Shown in pieces: positions 16,623 to 25,979 of a stretch of 64,000 nucleotides of DNA. This stretch comes from Streptomyces sannanensis (GTDB lineage: Bacteria > Actinomycetota > Actinomycetes > Streptomycetales > Streptomycetaceae). The notes under the pieces are model-generated. The model was not told where the DNA came from and ran no database searches. It saw only the letters and a program-made list of their open reading frames with translations. Every line of letters starts with the position of its first letter. The first letter of the stretch is position 1. The DNA lies in assembly GCF_039536205.1 (NCBI RefSeq), contig NZ_BAAAYL010000001.1, positions 2,976,001 through 3,040,000 on the forward strand, written 5' to 3'. The position numbers and the translations under genes were made by a program.

Positions 16623-17749
16623 CCGAGCTCCTGGTAGACGCGCGGATAGCGGGCCAGCCAGCCTGGCGTGGAGGCGGCCGGGCTGTGCAGGACCGGACCC
16701 TGGATCATCTCCATCGCGAAGTCGTCGGCAAGCTCCAGCACCGTGCCACGGCCCTCGAGCTCGGCCACCCAGGCGGGCGGCAGGGCGGTCTCGCCGTGCA
16801 GGGCGCCGAGCAGGCTGCCGCAGAGGGAGCCGGTGGCGGCGGAGGGCCCTCCGTGGTTGACGGCGAGACGCAGACCGTGGCGGACGTCCTGGGCGACCAG
16901 CGCGGTGTACACGGCGATGGCGAGCACCTCCTCCGCGCTGCCGCCGTCGCCGAGCGACTCGACGAGCCCGGGACCGGGGATGCCCTGCCGTACGGCTCCC
17001 AGCGCACCCTGGAGCGCGCCGGCCACCGGGTCGTGCCCAGGGCGCGGGGCGAGCTCGGCCAGGGCCCGTTGCACGGAGGTGTCCAGGGTCTCGCCGCGCG
17101 TCAGGCCGTGCACGATTACGGCGAAGGCACCCGCCGAGAGACAGGCGACCGGGTGCCCGTGCGTCTGCGCCGCGCACTCCACGGCGAGCTGGCACACCAG
17201 CTGCGGCTCCCAGCCCACGAGCAGCCCGAAGGGCGCGGAACGCACCAGGGCGCCCGCGTCCCGGGCATCGGGGTTCTTGGGGTCGCCGAGCGTGCCGAGC
17301 CGGCCGTCGGCAAGACCGGCGAGAGTCGCGGGGGCGGGGTCACGCCGGGTGTAGAGCCATTCCTCATGGGCCAGCCAGCCGTTGTCCTTGCGGCGTTCGT
17401 CCGGCCCCCAGTCGCGCTGGGTGGCGGCCCAGCGCAGATGCGCCCGGTGCACATCGGTCGGCGGATGCCAGGCACCGGTGTCCCGGCGCACCTGCGCGCG
17501 GATCAGCCCGTCGACGGTGAACAGGGACATCTGGGTGGCGGCGGTGACGGCGCCCCGCCTGCCGTAGGCGGGCACCAGGTCGGTCACGGCCTGCGACCCG
17601 TACGCCTCCCTGATCTCCTCCAGGGAGAGCGCGGCGACACCCGCGCCCAGCGCGTCACCGATGGCACCGCCCAGCAGACATCCGCGGACTCTGCTGCGGA
17701 AGTCCTGCTGCTCGGCACGGCCCCATACCGCTGCGGCTGCTGCGCTCAT
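16619..17749 (-). CDS. ADP-ribosylglycohydrolase (DraG) fold protein, probable pseudoenzyme
   Basis: A 376-residue protein with the DraG/ARH frame: RVRGCLLGGAIGDALGAGVA (residues 20-39), a helical core with THGHP near 197-201, and a C-terminal VNHGG segment leading into GSLLGALHG. In active enzymes the first metal site is (S/T)DDT and the second is GGD-S-D-(S/T). Here they read TAATQMSLFT (69-78) and NHGGPSAATG (298-307), so all four metal-coordinating aspartates are replaced. I infer it has lost ADP-ribosyl hydrolysis and may bind ADP-ribose or act as a regulator. The stop codon is formed within a family A repeat terminus. Confidence 0.85.
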   Translation of the reverse strand: MSAAAAAVWGRAEQQDFRSRVRGCLLGGAIGDALGAGVAALSLEEIREAYGSQAVTDLVPAYGRRGAVTAATQMSLFTVDGLIRAQVRRDTGAWHPPTDVHRAHLRWAATQRDWGPDERRKDNGWLAHEEWLYTRRDPAPATLAGLADGRLGTLGDPKNPDARDAGALVRSAPFGLLVGWEPQLVCQLAVECAAQTHGHPVACLSAGAFAVIVHGLTRGETLDTSVQRALAELAPRPGHDPVAGALQGALGAVRQGIPGPGLVESLGDGGSAEEVLAIAVYTALVAQDVRHGLRLAVNHGGPSAATGSLCGSLLGALHGETALPPAWVAELEGRGTVLELADDFAMEMIQGPVLHSPAASTPGWLARYPRVYQELG

Positions 17750-17851
17750 GGCGCAGCACTGTAACCGGAAAGGGTCACCACTTGTACCGGAGCGATATGC
17801 GAAGTGTTACGCGTCGGACCGGATGTGATCCCTGTGCTCGACGCACGGAAA

Positions 17852-20434
17852 TCAGTCCGTCAGCAGAGGCAGCAGCTCCGGAAGATGTCCGTCCGAGGCG
17901 GCGGCCGCTCGCCGCCGCTCCCCCGGCACCTCGCCGTACAGCGTCGTACGCGGCCGGGCCGGGCGGCCGGCCGCCTCCGCGATGGCGACCAGGTCCTTGA
18001 CCGAACGGTACGAGCCGTAACCGGAGCCCGCCATCCGGGAGATGGTCTCCTCCATCAGGGTGCCGCCGACGTCGTTCGCGCCGGAGCGGAGCATCTCGGC
18101 CGCGCCCTCCGTGCCGAGCTTCACCCAGCTGGTCTGGATGTTGGTGATGTGGGGGTGGAGCAGCAGCCGGGCCATGGCGGTGACGGCCCGGTTGTCACGG
18201 ATGGTCGGGCCCGGGCGGGCGATACCTGCCAGGTACACCGGGGCGTTGGTGTGGATGAACGGAAGCGTCACGAACTCGGTGAAGCCTTCGGTCTCCTGCT
18301 GGATGCGGGCCAGCGTGCGGAAGTGGCCCAGCCAGTGGCGGGGCTGGTCCACATGGCCGTACATCATCGTGGAGGAGGAACGTATGCCCAGCTCATGAGC
18401 CGTCTTGATGACCTCGATCCAGGTCGCCGTGGGCAGTTTGCCCTTGGTGAGGACCCAGCGGACCTCGTCGTCGAGGATCTCGGCAGCCGTGCCCGGGATG
18501 GAGTCCAGGCCGGCCTCCTTCGCGGCCGTGAGCCATTCGCGGATGGACAGACCGGTGCGGGTGGCGCCGTTGACGACCTCCATCGGGGAGAAGGCGTGCA
18601 CATGCATGCCCGGCACACGTTCCTTCACGGCCCGTGCGATGTCGAAGTACGCGGTGCCCGGCAGGTCCGGGTGGATGCCGCCCTGCATGCACACCTCGAC
18701 CGCGCCCACGTCCCAGGCCTGGGCCGCCCGGTCCGCGACCTCCTTCAGGGAGAGGGTGTAGGCGTCGGCGTCGGTGCGGCGCTGCGCGAAGGCACAGAAA
18801 CGGCAGCCGGTGTAGCAGACATTGGTGAAGTTGATGTTCCGGGTGACGATGTACGTCACGTCGTCGCCGACGACGTCCCGGCGCAGCTCGTCCGCGATAC
18901 GGCACAGTGCGTCCAGTGCGGGCCCGTCCGCGTGGAGCAGGGCGAGCGCCTGGTCGTCCGTGAGCTTCTCCGGGTCGTCGGCGGCCTGCGTGAGGGCGGT
19001 CCGTACATCCGTGTCGATGCGCTGCGGCGCCATACCCGGGGCAGCCTGCTCGCGCAGGGCCTCCCAGTCGCCGTACACCTCGTCGAAGTCGTCGCGCCGG
19101 TCGGAGGTACGGCCCTGCGTGTCGATCGTGCGGTGCAGATCCGTACGCCCGGAGGATGCGAACCCCTCCTCGGGCTCCTGCCAGGGCAGCCCCGCGGGCT
19201 TCACGTCTTCCAGGGCCAGCCCGGTCTCCGGATCCGCCAGGGCCCGCACGTGCGGCAGCAGCCGCGGGTCCAGCCAGGGCTCGCCGCGACGGATGAACTC
19301 CGGGTAGACGGTGAGCCGTTCACGCAGCTCGAAACCGGCCGCCGCGGTCCTCCCGGCCAGCTCGTCGATGTGCGGCCAGGGTCGCTCGGGGTTCACATGG
19401 TCCGGCGTCAGCGGCGACACCCCGCCCCAGTCGTCGATGCCGGCGCCGATGAGCAGCGCGTACTGCTGGTCGACCAGGTTCGGCGGCGCCTGGATACGCG
19501 CGCTCGGCCCCAGGATGTGCCGGGTCACTGCGATCGCCGCGGCCAGCTCCTCCAGCTCCGCGTCCGGCATTCCGCGCATCGCCGTGTCCGGCTTGGCGCG
19601 GAAGTTCTGCACGATGACTTCCTGGATGCCGTGGTACGACCGCTGGAGGCGGCGCAGCTCGAAGAAGGCGTCCGCCCGCTCCTCGTAGGTCTCCCCGATG
19701 CCGATCAGCACACCCGTGGTGAACGGGACGTTGGACCGCCCCGCGTCCTCCAGCACGCGCAGCCGCACCGCGGGCTCCTTGTCCGGGGAGCCGTGGTGCG
19801 GGCCGCCCGGCCCGGACCACAGCCGGGTCGCGGTGGTCTCCAGCATCATGCCCATCGACGGCGCGACCGGCTTCAGCCGCTGAAGGTCCGTCCACGACAT
19901 GACCCCCGGGTTGAGATGCGGCAGCAGTCCTGTCTCCTCCAGCACCCGGATCGCCATGGCCCGTACGTACGCGAGCGTGTCGTCGTAGCCATGCGCGTCC
20001 AGCCACTCGCGCGCCTCCGGCCACCGGTCCTCCGGCCGGTCGCCAAGGGTGAACAGCGCCTCCTTGCAGCCCAGTTCCGCCCCCTGCCGGGCGATCTCCA
20101 GGACCTCGTCCGGCGACAGGTACATCCCGTGACCGGCGCGCCGCAGCTTCCCCGGCACGGTCACGAACGTGCAGTAGTGGCACTTGTCCCGGCACAGCCG
20201 GGTCAGCGGAATGAAGACCTTCCGGGAGTACGTGATCACTCCCGGCCGCCCGGCGGCCTCCAGCCCCGCGTCCCTGACCCGGGCGGCGGACGCGGCGAGA
20301 TCTTTCAGGTCCTCACCGCGCGCCTGGAGCAGCACCGCGGCCTCGGCGGCATCGAGCGCGACACCGTCGCGGGCCCGACGCAGGGCGCGGCGCATGGAGT
20401 TGGCAGTGGGCCGTCCGGGCTGCTGGTCAGTCAT
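17852..20434 (-). CDS. fbiC: FO synthase (bifunctional CofG/CofH fusion), coenzyme F420 biosynthesis
   Basis: An 860-residue protein from ATG 20434 carrying two radical SAM domains in tandem. The first has CRDKCHYC (C81, C85, C88; CofG half) and the second CYTGCRFC (C540, C544, C547; CofH half). Together they condense tyrosine and 5-amino-6-ribitylaminouracil into FO, the deazaflavin core of F420. Length and order match actinobacterial FbiC. It lies 32 bases downstream of an F420-dependent-type oxidoreductase gene on the same strand, so the pair may be cotranscribed. The ribosome binding site is weak; a slightly longer frame exists upstream without a better start. Confidence 0.96.
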   Translation of the reverse strand: MTDQQPGRPTANSMRRALRRARDGVALDAAEAAVLLQARGEDLKDLAASAARVRDAGLEAAGRPGVITYSRKVFIPLTRLCRDKCHYCTFVTVPGKLRRAGHGMYLSPDEVLEIARQGAELGCKEALFTLGDRPEDRWPEAREWLDAHGYDDTLAYVRAMAIRVLEETGLLPHLNPGVMSWTDLQRLKPVAPSMGMMLETTATRLWSGPGGPHHGSPDKEPAVRLRVLEDAGRSNVPFTTGVLIGIGETYEERADAFFELRRLQRSYHGIQEVIVQNFRAKPDTAMRGMPDAELEELAAAIAVTRHILGPSARIQAPPNLVDQQYALLIGAGIDDWGGVSPLTPDHVNPERPWPHIDELAGRTAAAGFELRERLTVYPEFIRRGEPWLDPRLLPHVRALADPETGLALEDVKPAGLPWQEPEEGFASSGRTDLHRTIDTQGRTSDRRDDFDEVYGDWEALREQAAPGMAPQRIDTDVRTALTQAADDPEKLTDDQALALLHADGPALDALCRIADELRRDVVGDDVTYIVTRNINFTNVCYTGCRFCAFAQRRTDADAYTLSLKEVADRAAQAWDVGAVEVCMQGGIHPDLPGTAYFDIARAVKERVPGMHVHAFSPMEVVNGATRTGLSIREWLTAAKEAGLDSIPGTAAEILDDEVRWVLTKGKLPTATWIEVIKTAHELGIRSSSTMMYGHVDQPRHWLGHFRTLARIQQETEGFTEFVTLPFIHTNAPVYLAGIARPGPTIRDNRAVTAMARLLLHPHITNIQTSWVKLGTEGAAEMLRSGANDVGGTLMEETISRMAGSGYGSYRSVKDLVAIAEAAGRPARPRTTLYGEVPGERRRAAAASDGHLPELLPLLTD

Positions 20435-20466
20435 GGAGCAACCATACGAGCGGCCACCGACACGCT

Positions 20467-21294
20467 TCACACATGCTGTGCACAGTCGTCCAGGGCCCGC
20501 AGCACCGTCGACTCGTCACCCGGCGGCAGCTGCACCACGACCTCCTCGATGCCCAGCTCCGCGTAGTGGGCCAGCTTGCCCGGCGTCGGCCGCACCGCGT
20601 ACGGCACGACCTCGAGCGCCCGCGGATCGCGGCCCGCCGCCTCCCAGGCCTCGCGCAGCACCGGCATCGTCTCCGTCAGCCCCCGGCCGCCGATCGGCAG
20701 CCAGCCGTCGCCGTGCTCCGCGATGAACGCGAACAGCTCCGGCCCCGCCGCACCGCCGATCAGGGTGCGCGGCGCACCCCCGGCCGGCTTGGGGTACGCG
20801 TAACTGGCCCGGACGGACCCGAACTCACCCTTGTAGGCGGTGGGCTCCTCGGCCCACAGCGCCCGCATCAGCGCCAGCCGCTCCGCGCCCAGTGGCCGCC
20901 TCGTGGACCACTTCACACCGTGGTCGGCGGCCTCCTCCTTGTTCCAGCCGAAGCCGACGCCGAGCGTGAAACGTCCGCCGGAGAGGTGGTCCAGGGTCGC
21001 GATCTGCTTGGCCAGCACGATCGGATCGTGCTGGGCGACCAGCGTGATGCCGGTGCCCAACGCGAGGCGTTCGGTCACGGCCGCCGCCTGGCCCAGCGCG
21101 ACGAAGGGGTCGAGGGTGCGGCCGTACTCGCGCGGCAGTTCACCGCCGGCCGGGTTCGGGGTGTCCCGGGCGACCGGGATATGAGTGTGCTCCGGCAGAT
21201 ACAGGCCTGCGAAGCCCCGTTGTTCCAGCTCCCGGGCGAGGCGGACCGGGGTGATGGTCTCGTCGGTCAGGAAGACGGTGGTGGAGATCCGCAT
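20467..21294 (-). CDS. LLM-class F420-dependent oxidoreductase
   Basis: A 275-residue protein from ATG 21294, with GAAGAGGTG upstream. It has the luciferase-like TIM-barrel signs: [40 protein letters not shown], the near-invariant [19 protein letters not shown] and, later, [20 protein letters not shown] with GWLPIGG. In Streptomyces these enzymes mostly use F420H2 for hydride transfer; the substrate is unknown. Its position next to fbiC, the F420 pathway gene, fits that cofactor. Confidence 0.9.
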   Translation of the reverse strand: MRISTTVFLTDETITPVRLARELEQRGFAGLYLPEHTHIPVARDTPNPAGGELPREYGRTLDPFVALGQAAAVTERLALGTGITLVAQHDPIVLAKQIATLDHLSGGRFTLGVGFGWNKEEAADHGVKWSTRRPLGAERLALMRALWAEEPTAYKGEFGSVRASYAYPKPAGGAPRTLIGGAAGPELFAFIAEHGDGWLPIGGRGLTETMPVLREAWEAAGRDPRALEVVPYAVRPTPGKLAHYAELGIEEVVVQLPPGDESTVLRALDDCAQHV

Positions 21295-21410
21295 GGGCAC
21301 CTCTTCTTCGTCGTGGGCAGGCTCTGTGCCGGCCAGGCCGTATGCCGTACCGTGCCTCCTCGCGGCCGCGCAAAAAAGCCCCGGCCGCTCATGTCCTGGG
21401 GGGACTTCTC

Positions 21411-21899
21411 ATGCGCTACGCCACCGTGCTCGTTCTGCTCGCAGCGCTCTTCGGCGCGTCGCCCGCCGCTCATGCGGCGGCAGAGCATCAGCCCGTCTCG
21501 GTCCTCGCCTCCGTCTCCGGCAAGGGCAAGGGGAAGAGCAGCGGCTCCGGCAAGAGCGGCGGCAGCTCGTCCGGAGGCAGTTCCTCGTCCGGCGGGATCA
21601 GCAAGATCAAACCCGGTAGCGGCTCCGGCAAGAGCGGCGGCAGCTCGTCCGGAGGCAGCTCCTCGTCCGGCGGCAGTTCGTCCTCCGGCGGGATCAGCAA
21701 GATCAAACCCGGCAGCGACAGCAAGAAGGGCTCCTCCGGCTCGCACGGCCACCGTCACAAGAAGAAGAGCGGCGACTGGTTGTTCGGATTCGCGGTCTCG
21801 TGGTGGGTGTACGCCGCTTACGGCCTGGGCGGGCTGGTCGTCCTGATCGTCATCGCCCTCGTCGTCCTGCGTCTCCTGCGCAAGTACGCCGACGCCTGA
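21411..21899 (+). CDS. Secreted, C-terminally membrane-anchored Ser/Gly-rich protein
   Basis: A 162-residue protein from ATG 21411, with a GGGGGGAC ribosome binding site. A signal peptide (VLVLLAALFGASPAAHAAA) is followed by low-complexity Gly/Ser/Lys sequence with two copies of a block ending SSSGGISKIKPGS (about 30 residues apart), a basic patch (HGHRHKKK) and a C-terminal span (YGLGGLVVLIVIALVVLRLL) with a short Arg/Lys cytoplasmic tail. The layout (signal, flexible stalk, anchor) suggests a surface-tethered or linker protein. No enzymatic domain is visible and I do not recognise the family. Confidence 0.7.
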   Translation: MRYATVLVLLAALFGASPAAHAAAEHQPVSVLASVSGKGKGKSSGSGKSGGSSSGGSSSSGGISKIKPGSGSGKSGGSSSGGSSSSGGSSSSGGISKIKPGSDSKKGSSGSHGHRHKKKSGDWLFGFAVSWWVYAAYGLGGLVVLIVIALVVLRLLRKYADA

Positions 21900-22008
21900 C
21901 ACCGGACCGCCACTCCCGACCACTCTCCCTTGCCGCACCGTTCACAGCCCGGCGCCAGAGTTCCACGGCCTGGCGGACGCCGGAGCGATCGGACGGCGCG
22001 GCCTGCTC

Positions 22009-23478
22009 GTGACGGGGGCGGCCACCGCGCTTACGTTGGGCAATGTGAGCTTCGCGAACGCCGCCCCGGCCGACGGCGAGGAGACCCGGGTCGTGCGCGG
22101 CACGCTGCCACCCGGGTCGCCCGACTATGTGCACCTGCCCGTCGAGGTCCCCCGGGGGGTACGGGAGATCCATGTCTCGTACCGCTACGAGCATCCGCCC
22201 GTGCCCGCCGGCACCCAGGGCAACGCCCTCGACATCGGCATCTTCGACGAACGCGGCACGGACCTCGGCGGCCCCGGCTTCCGCGGCTGGTCCGGGGGCG
22301 CCCGCACCGAGTTCTTCCTCCGGGCCGACGCCGCCACCCCCGGCTACATCGCGGGCCCGGTCGGGGCAGGCACCTGGACCGTCCTGCTCGGCCCCTACAC
22401 CGTCGCGCCCCAGGGCCTCGACTACGAGGTGACGATCACCCTCCGCTTCGGCGCGTCCGCCGCCACACCGGAGCCCGTATACCCGTCACAGCGCGCCAGG
22501 GGCCGTGGCCGCGCCTGGTACCGCGGTGACTGCCACCTCCACTCGGTCCACTCCGACGGCCGCCGCACCCCCGCCGAGATCGCCGCCGCCGCCCGCGCCG
22601 CCGGCCTCGACTTCATCAACACCAGCGAGCACAACACCCACTCCGCGCACAGCGCCTGGCAGGGCCTGTGGGGCGACGACCTGCTCGTCCTCACCGGTGA
22701 GGAGGTCACCACCCGCAACGGCCATGTCCTCGCACTCGGCACCGACCCCGGCACCTTCATCGACTGGCGCTACCGCGCCCGCGACAACCGCTTCGGCCGC
22801 TTCGCCCGTGACATCCGCCGCACCGGCGGCCTCGTCGTCCCCGCCCATCCGCATGCCGCCTGCATCGGCTGCAACTGGAAGTTCGGTTTCGGCGAGGCCG
22901 ACGCCGTCGAGGTGTGGAACGGCCCGTACACCCCCGACGACGAGGTCTCCCTCCACGACTGGGACAACACCCTCGTCGCCGCCGTACGCGGCGGCCGCCG
23001 CTGGATCCCCGCCATGGGCAACAGCGACGCCCACCGCGAACACCGGGCCGTCGGCCACCCGCAGACCGTCGTCCTCGCCGACGACCTCACCCGCGAGGCG
23101 ATCCTCGACGGCATCCGGGCCGGCCGCTCCTACGTCGCCGAGTCCTCCACCGTCTCGCTGACCTTCACGGCCACGGACGGCCGCGGACGCCACGCCGGCA
23201 TCGGCGAACGCCTGGAGACCGACAAGGACACCCCCGTGACCCTACGGCTCGACGTCACCGGCGCCCCAGGCTGCACCGCCCGGTTCGTCACCGACCAGGG
23301 CCTGCTCCACACCGCGCCGCTGCCCGCCTGGGGCACGGGTACGGCGGAGTGGCACACCACGGCCGCATACGCGTCGTACGTACGGGCCGAGGTGCGGCAC
23401 GCGCGCCTGCTGCCCGGACGGCCCGGCCCGATGGCCGCCTTCACGAATCCCGTGTTCCTGGGCGCCGTGGCGCGCTGA
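22009..23478 (+). CDS. CehA/McbA-type PHP-domain metallohydrolase, probably Tat-exported
   Basis: 489 residues counted from GTG 22009. The PHP metal motifs are present: GDCHLHSVHSDG, INTSEHNTHSAHS, GEEVTTRNGHVLALG, PAHPHAACIGCNWKFGF and NSDAHREHRAVG. PHP hydrolases use a multi-metal site to cut phosphoesters; CehA/McbA relatives hydrolyse carbamate esters. A jelly-roll-like domain of about 140 residues precedes the PHP part. The N-terminus VTGAATALTLGNVSFANAA is the tail of a twin-arginine signal whose RR (IGRRGLL) lies just upstream in the same open frame, where no ATG, GTG or TTG is in frame. The annotated start is therefore probably not the real one. Confidence 0.82.
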   Translation: MTGAATALTLGNVSFANAAPADGEETRVVRGTLPPGSPDYVHLPVEVPRGVREIHVSYRYEHPPVPAGTQGNALDIGIFDERGTDLGGPGFRGWSGGARTEFFLRADAATPGYIAGPVGAGTWTVLLGPYTVAPQGLDYEVTITLRFGASAATPEPVYPSQRARGRGRAWYRGDCHLHSVHSDGRRTPAEIAAAARAAGLDFINTSEHNTHSAHSAWQGLWGDDLLVLTGEEVTTRNGHVLALGTDPGTFIDWRYRARDNRFGRFARDIRRTGGLVVPAHPHAACIGCNWKFGFGEADAVEVWNGPYTPDDEVSLHDWDNTLVAAVRGGRRWIPAMGNSDAHREHRAVGHPQTVVLADDLTREAILDGIRAGRSYVAESSTVSLTFTATDGRGRHAGIGERLETDKDTPVTLRLDVTGAPGCTARFVTDQGLLHTAPLPAWGTGTAEWHTTAAYASYVRAEVRHARLLPGRPGPMAAFTNPVFLGAVAR

Positions 23479-23520
23479 TCGCTGCCGTGCCCGGCCGCGG
23501 TGCCGCACACCGCGCAGACG

Positions 23521-23558
23521 CCGAAGCCCGGCCCCTGGGGGAAGGGGCCGGGCTTCGG
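23521..23558. terminator. Bidirectional terminator between convergent genes
   Basis: CCGAAGCCCGGCCCCT and its exact complement flank a six-base G-rich loop. It sits between the 3' ends of the PHP hydrolase and the APC permease genes and can serve both directions. Confidence 0.85.
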
Positions 23559-23584
23559 AGCTCGCGGGGCCGGTTGGGGCCGGA

Positions 23585-25159
23585 TCAGTCCGCGACGATC
23601 AGGGACGGGGTGTCCTTCGTCAGGACCTCGCCGCGGAAGAAGGCCGGGCTGCGGCGCTGCATCACCAGCATGACCACCACGCCGGCCAGCAGCAGGCCCA
23701 CGCCGATCACGAAGACCGAGCCGACGCCGAAGACCGCGGAGCCGGAGCCGTAGGCCGGGTTCCACATGTCGTAGAGGGTCTTGCCGAAGACCGCGGTGAG
23801 CAGGATGCCGCCCAGGGCCGGGAAGAGGCCCTTGAAGACGAAGTCACGGGCGGAGCGGAACAGCTCGTTGCGGAAGTACCAGGCGCAGGCGAAGGCGGTC
23901 AGCGCGTAGTAGAAGCAGATCATCAGGCCGAGCGCGTAGATCGTGTCGACCAGGACGTGCTCGCTGAGCAGGGTCATGACCGTGTAGAAGACGCCGGTGC
24001 CGACACCTGCGATGACCGTGGCCTTGCCGGGGGTCTTGAAGCGGGGGTTGACCCGGGCGAAGGAGGCCGGCAGGGCCTCGTACGCGGACATCGCCAGGAC
24101 CGTACGGGCGACCGGGATGAAGGTGGTCTGCAGGCTGGCCGCGGCCGACGCGAGGACGGCGACGAAGAGCGCGATACCGAGCACCGGGCCCATGATCGGA
24201 CCGGCGAGGGCGGCGAAGACGTTGTCCGAGGTCTCCGGGTTGGCCAGGCCGAGGCCCTTGTCGCCGGAGCCGACGGCCATCTGGGCGGCGATGCCGGTGG
24301 CCAGGTAGGAGCCGACCAGGACGAGCATCGCGATCAGGGCGGCGCGTCCGGGGGTCTTGGTGCTGCCGGTGGTCTCCTCGTTGGTGGTCAGGCAGGCGTC
24401 CCAGCCCCAGTACATGAAGATCGACAGCGACAGGCCGGCCGTGAAGGTGGCGAAGGACTCGACGGCGAACGGGTTCAGCCAGGACCAGGAGAAGTCCACT
24501 CCCGTGGTGAACGCGCCACTGTCGGCCTTCTGAAGGGCCATGACCACGAAGATCGCAAGGACCGCGAGCTGGAGGCCCACCAGGGCGTACTGCACACCCT
24601 TCGTCGCCGTCATGCCGCGGTAGCTGATCGCGGTCGCGACGGCGATGAACGTGAGACAGGTGATGATGTGGACGGCCTTGTTGCCGTCCAGGGCGGCGAT
24701 CTGGTCGCTGCCCGTGATCTCACCGGCCAGCAGCCAGAAGAACGAGGTCGCGACACCGGCGAGGTTCGACAGCACGATGATCGTCGCGATGACCAGGCCC
24801 CAGCCGCACATCCAGCCGACCTTCGGGCCGAAGGCCTTCACGGTCCAGGTGAAGGAGGTGCCGCAGTCCGGCATGACCTTGTTGAGCTCGCGGTACGCGA
24901 AGGCGACCAGCAGCATCGGCAGGAAGCCGGCCAGGAAGATGGCGGGCATCTGCAGCCCGACCTCACCCGCCGTGCTGCCGAGGGTGGAGGTCAGGCAGTA
25001 GACGGGGGCGACGGTGGACACGCCGATGACGGCACTGCCCAGGAGGCCCACGGAGTTGCCACCGAGACCCTTGTCACGCACACCATTGTCGGCGGCGCCC
25101 GGGGCTTCGATGCCCCCTACCGTGTGGTCGGCCGCAGGCCGTGTCGCCAGTTCAGTCAT
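23585..25159 (-). CDS. APC-superfamily amino acid permease
   Basis: A 524-residue protein from ATG 25159. About 12-13 hydrophobic spans follow a short polar N-terminus. The first span carries GLLGSAVIGVSTVAPVYCLT (the conserved glycine-rich helix-1 break of APC transporters); later come YRELNKVMPDCGTSFTW and WDACLTTNEETTGSTKTPGR, both typical of amino acid-polyamine-organocation permeases. It probably takes up an amino acid or amine by proton symport; the substrate cannot be assigned. There is no ribosome binding site before the ATG, so translation may be leaderless. An unusually A/T-rich promoter region with an inverted repeat lies upstream. Confidence 0.9.
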   Translation of the reverse strand: MTELATRPAADHTVGGIEAPGAADNGVRDKGLGGNSVGLLGSAVIGVSTVAPVYCLTSTLGSTAGEVGLQMPAIFLAGFLPMLLVAFAYRELNKVMPDCGTSFTWTVKAFGPKVGWMCGWGLVIATIIVLSNLAGVATSFFWLLAGEITGSDQIAALDGNKAVHIITCLTFIAVATAISYRGMTATKGVQYALVGLQLAVLAIFVVMALQKADSGAFTTGVDFSWSWLNPFAVESFATFTAGLSLSIFMYWGWDACLTTNEETTGSTKTPGRAALIAMLVLVGSYLATGIAAQMAVGSGDKGLGLANPETSDNVFAALAGPIMGPVLGIALFVAVLASAAASLQTTFIPVARTVLAMSAYEALPASFARVNPRFKTPGKATVIAGVGTGVFYTVMTLLSEHVLVDTIYALGLMICFYYALTAFACAWYFRNELFRSARDFVFKGLFPALGGILLTAVFGKTLYDMWNPAYGSGSAVFGVGSVFVIGVGLLLAGVVVMLVMQRRSPAFFRGEVLTKDTPSLIVAD

Positions 25160-25213
25160 GAACAGGAAGTTAATTGCTGCGGTTTCCACATCCGGAGGCT
25201 CGACCTCCCGTTA

Positions 25214-25241
25214 CTTGATCCTTTAATTTCACGGGATCAAG
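25214..25241. promoter_or_regulatory. Inverted repeat upstream of the APC permease (candidate operator)
   Basis: CTTGATCC and GGATCAAG face each other across 12 A/T-rich bases, about 55 bases upstream of the permease start. The surrounding 200 bases are the most A/T-rich in the area. The symmetry and position fit a repressor operator overlapping the promoter, but no regulator gene is adjacent and no family can be assigned. Confidence 0.45.
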
Positions 25242-25694
25242 CGATTTTCAATAGTGAAACAAAGCCTGACGAGTCGATACGCCATCCATCGGCAGGCCTG
25301 GAGGATGTCTTCCATGATGCGAAAACCGCAGCGACGAGCATTTTGTCCATTTCAAACTTTCCCTGTGGTAAGCGTCACATCCGCGACCCGCGCCGCGTGA
25401 TCGCTCATATCCCGCCGCAGGCACCCCCGCGCGAAGCCGCCGAACGGCACGTCATCGCGACGCCCGACAACCGGGCCGAAGAGGGCGAACGCCCCACGCC
25501 CACACGACCGGTGTGCCCGCCCCCCGCCGTCGGGGAGCCGGACTCCGAGGGGGCCGCACAGGGGGCGCCGTCCGGGCCGTGAAACGCGATATGTGTCGCG
25601 CGAACACGCCGGTCGGCTCTTCGACCCACGAGGTCACGCGGCGTCAACCCGGCCCGGACAGTGCCCCGGAGCGGCCCCGGGCCCCGGCCCCGCG
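25242..25694. other. Spacer between APC promoter and decayed small gene
   Basis: The first 150 bases are A/T-rich promoter-like sequence; the rest is GC-rich, with open frames in several registers but no supported start, domain or terminator. I see no gene here. Confidence 0.4.
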
Positions 25695-25855
25695 TCACAC
25701 GCCCCGCGCACAGCCCCTCGTGAGCGTCAGCCCGAGCAGTGAGACCGCGTCGCCGCGCACGACGGCCTCCACCTCCAGGTGTGCCGTCCGCGCCCCGCGC
25801 GCACCCCCTCGGCCACGCGATCGCCCACCGAGACGATCTTCGGGAAGGCCGCCAT
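25695..25855 (-). pseudogene. Small frameshifted gene upstream of afsR
   Basis: From ATG 25855 the minus strand reads AAFPKIVSVGDRVAEGVRAG with strong codon bias, then loses sense. Shifting back one base gives RTAHLEVEAVVRGDAVSLLG, then LTLTRG and a stop at 25695-25697. Joined, the two pieces make one plausible polypeptide of about 54 residues, implying loss of one base near the GCGCGGGGCGC run. It could be a pseudogene, a sequencing error or, less likely, programmed frameshifting. I do not recognise the family. Confidence 0.4.
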
Positions 25856-25979
25856 GCGTCCACGGTCATCATCATTCTGACCATCCGTCAGTAACCCGGT
25901 GCTGACGGGGCCATGATGGACAGGGCAGACTGACGGGGGCATACGGACATACCAGCGGTACGGCGCAGAGGGGGCAGCC

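Noticed and set aside
23957..25582. 541-codon plus-strand frame opposite the APC permease
   Set aside because: Antisense shadow of a transmembrane protein gene; composition is not that of a real protein and no start signal is seen.
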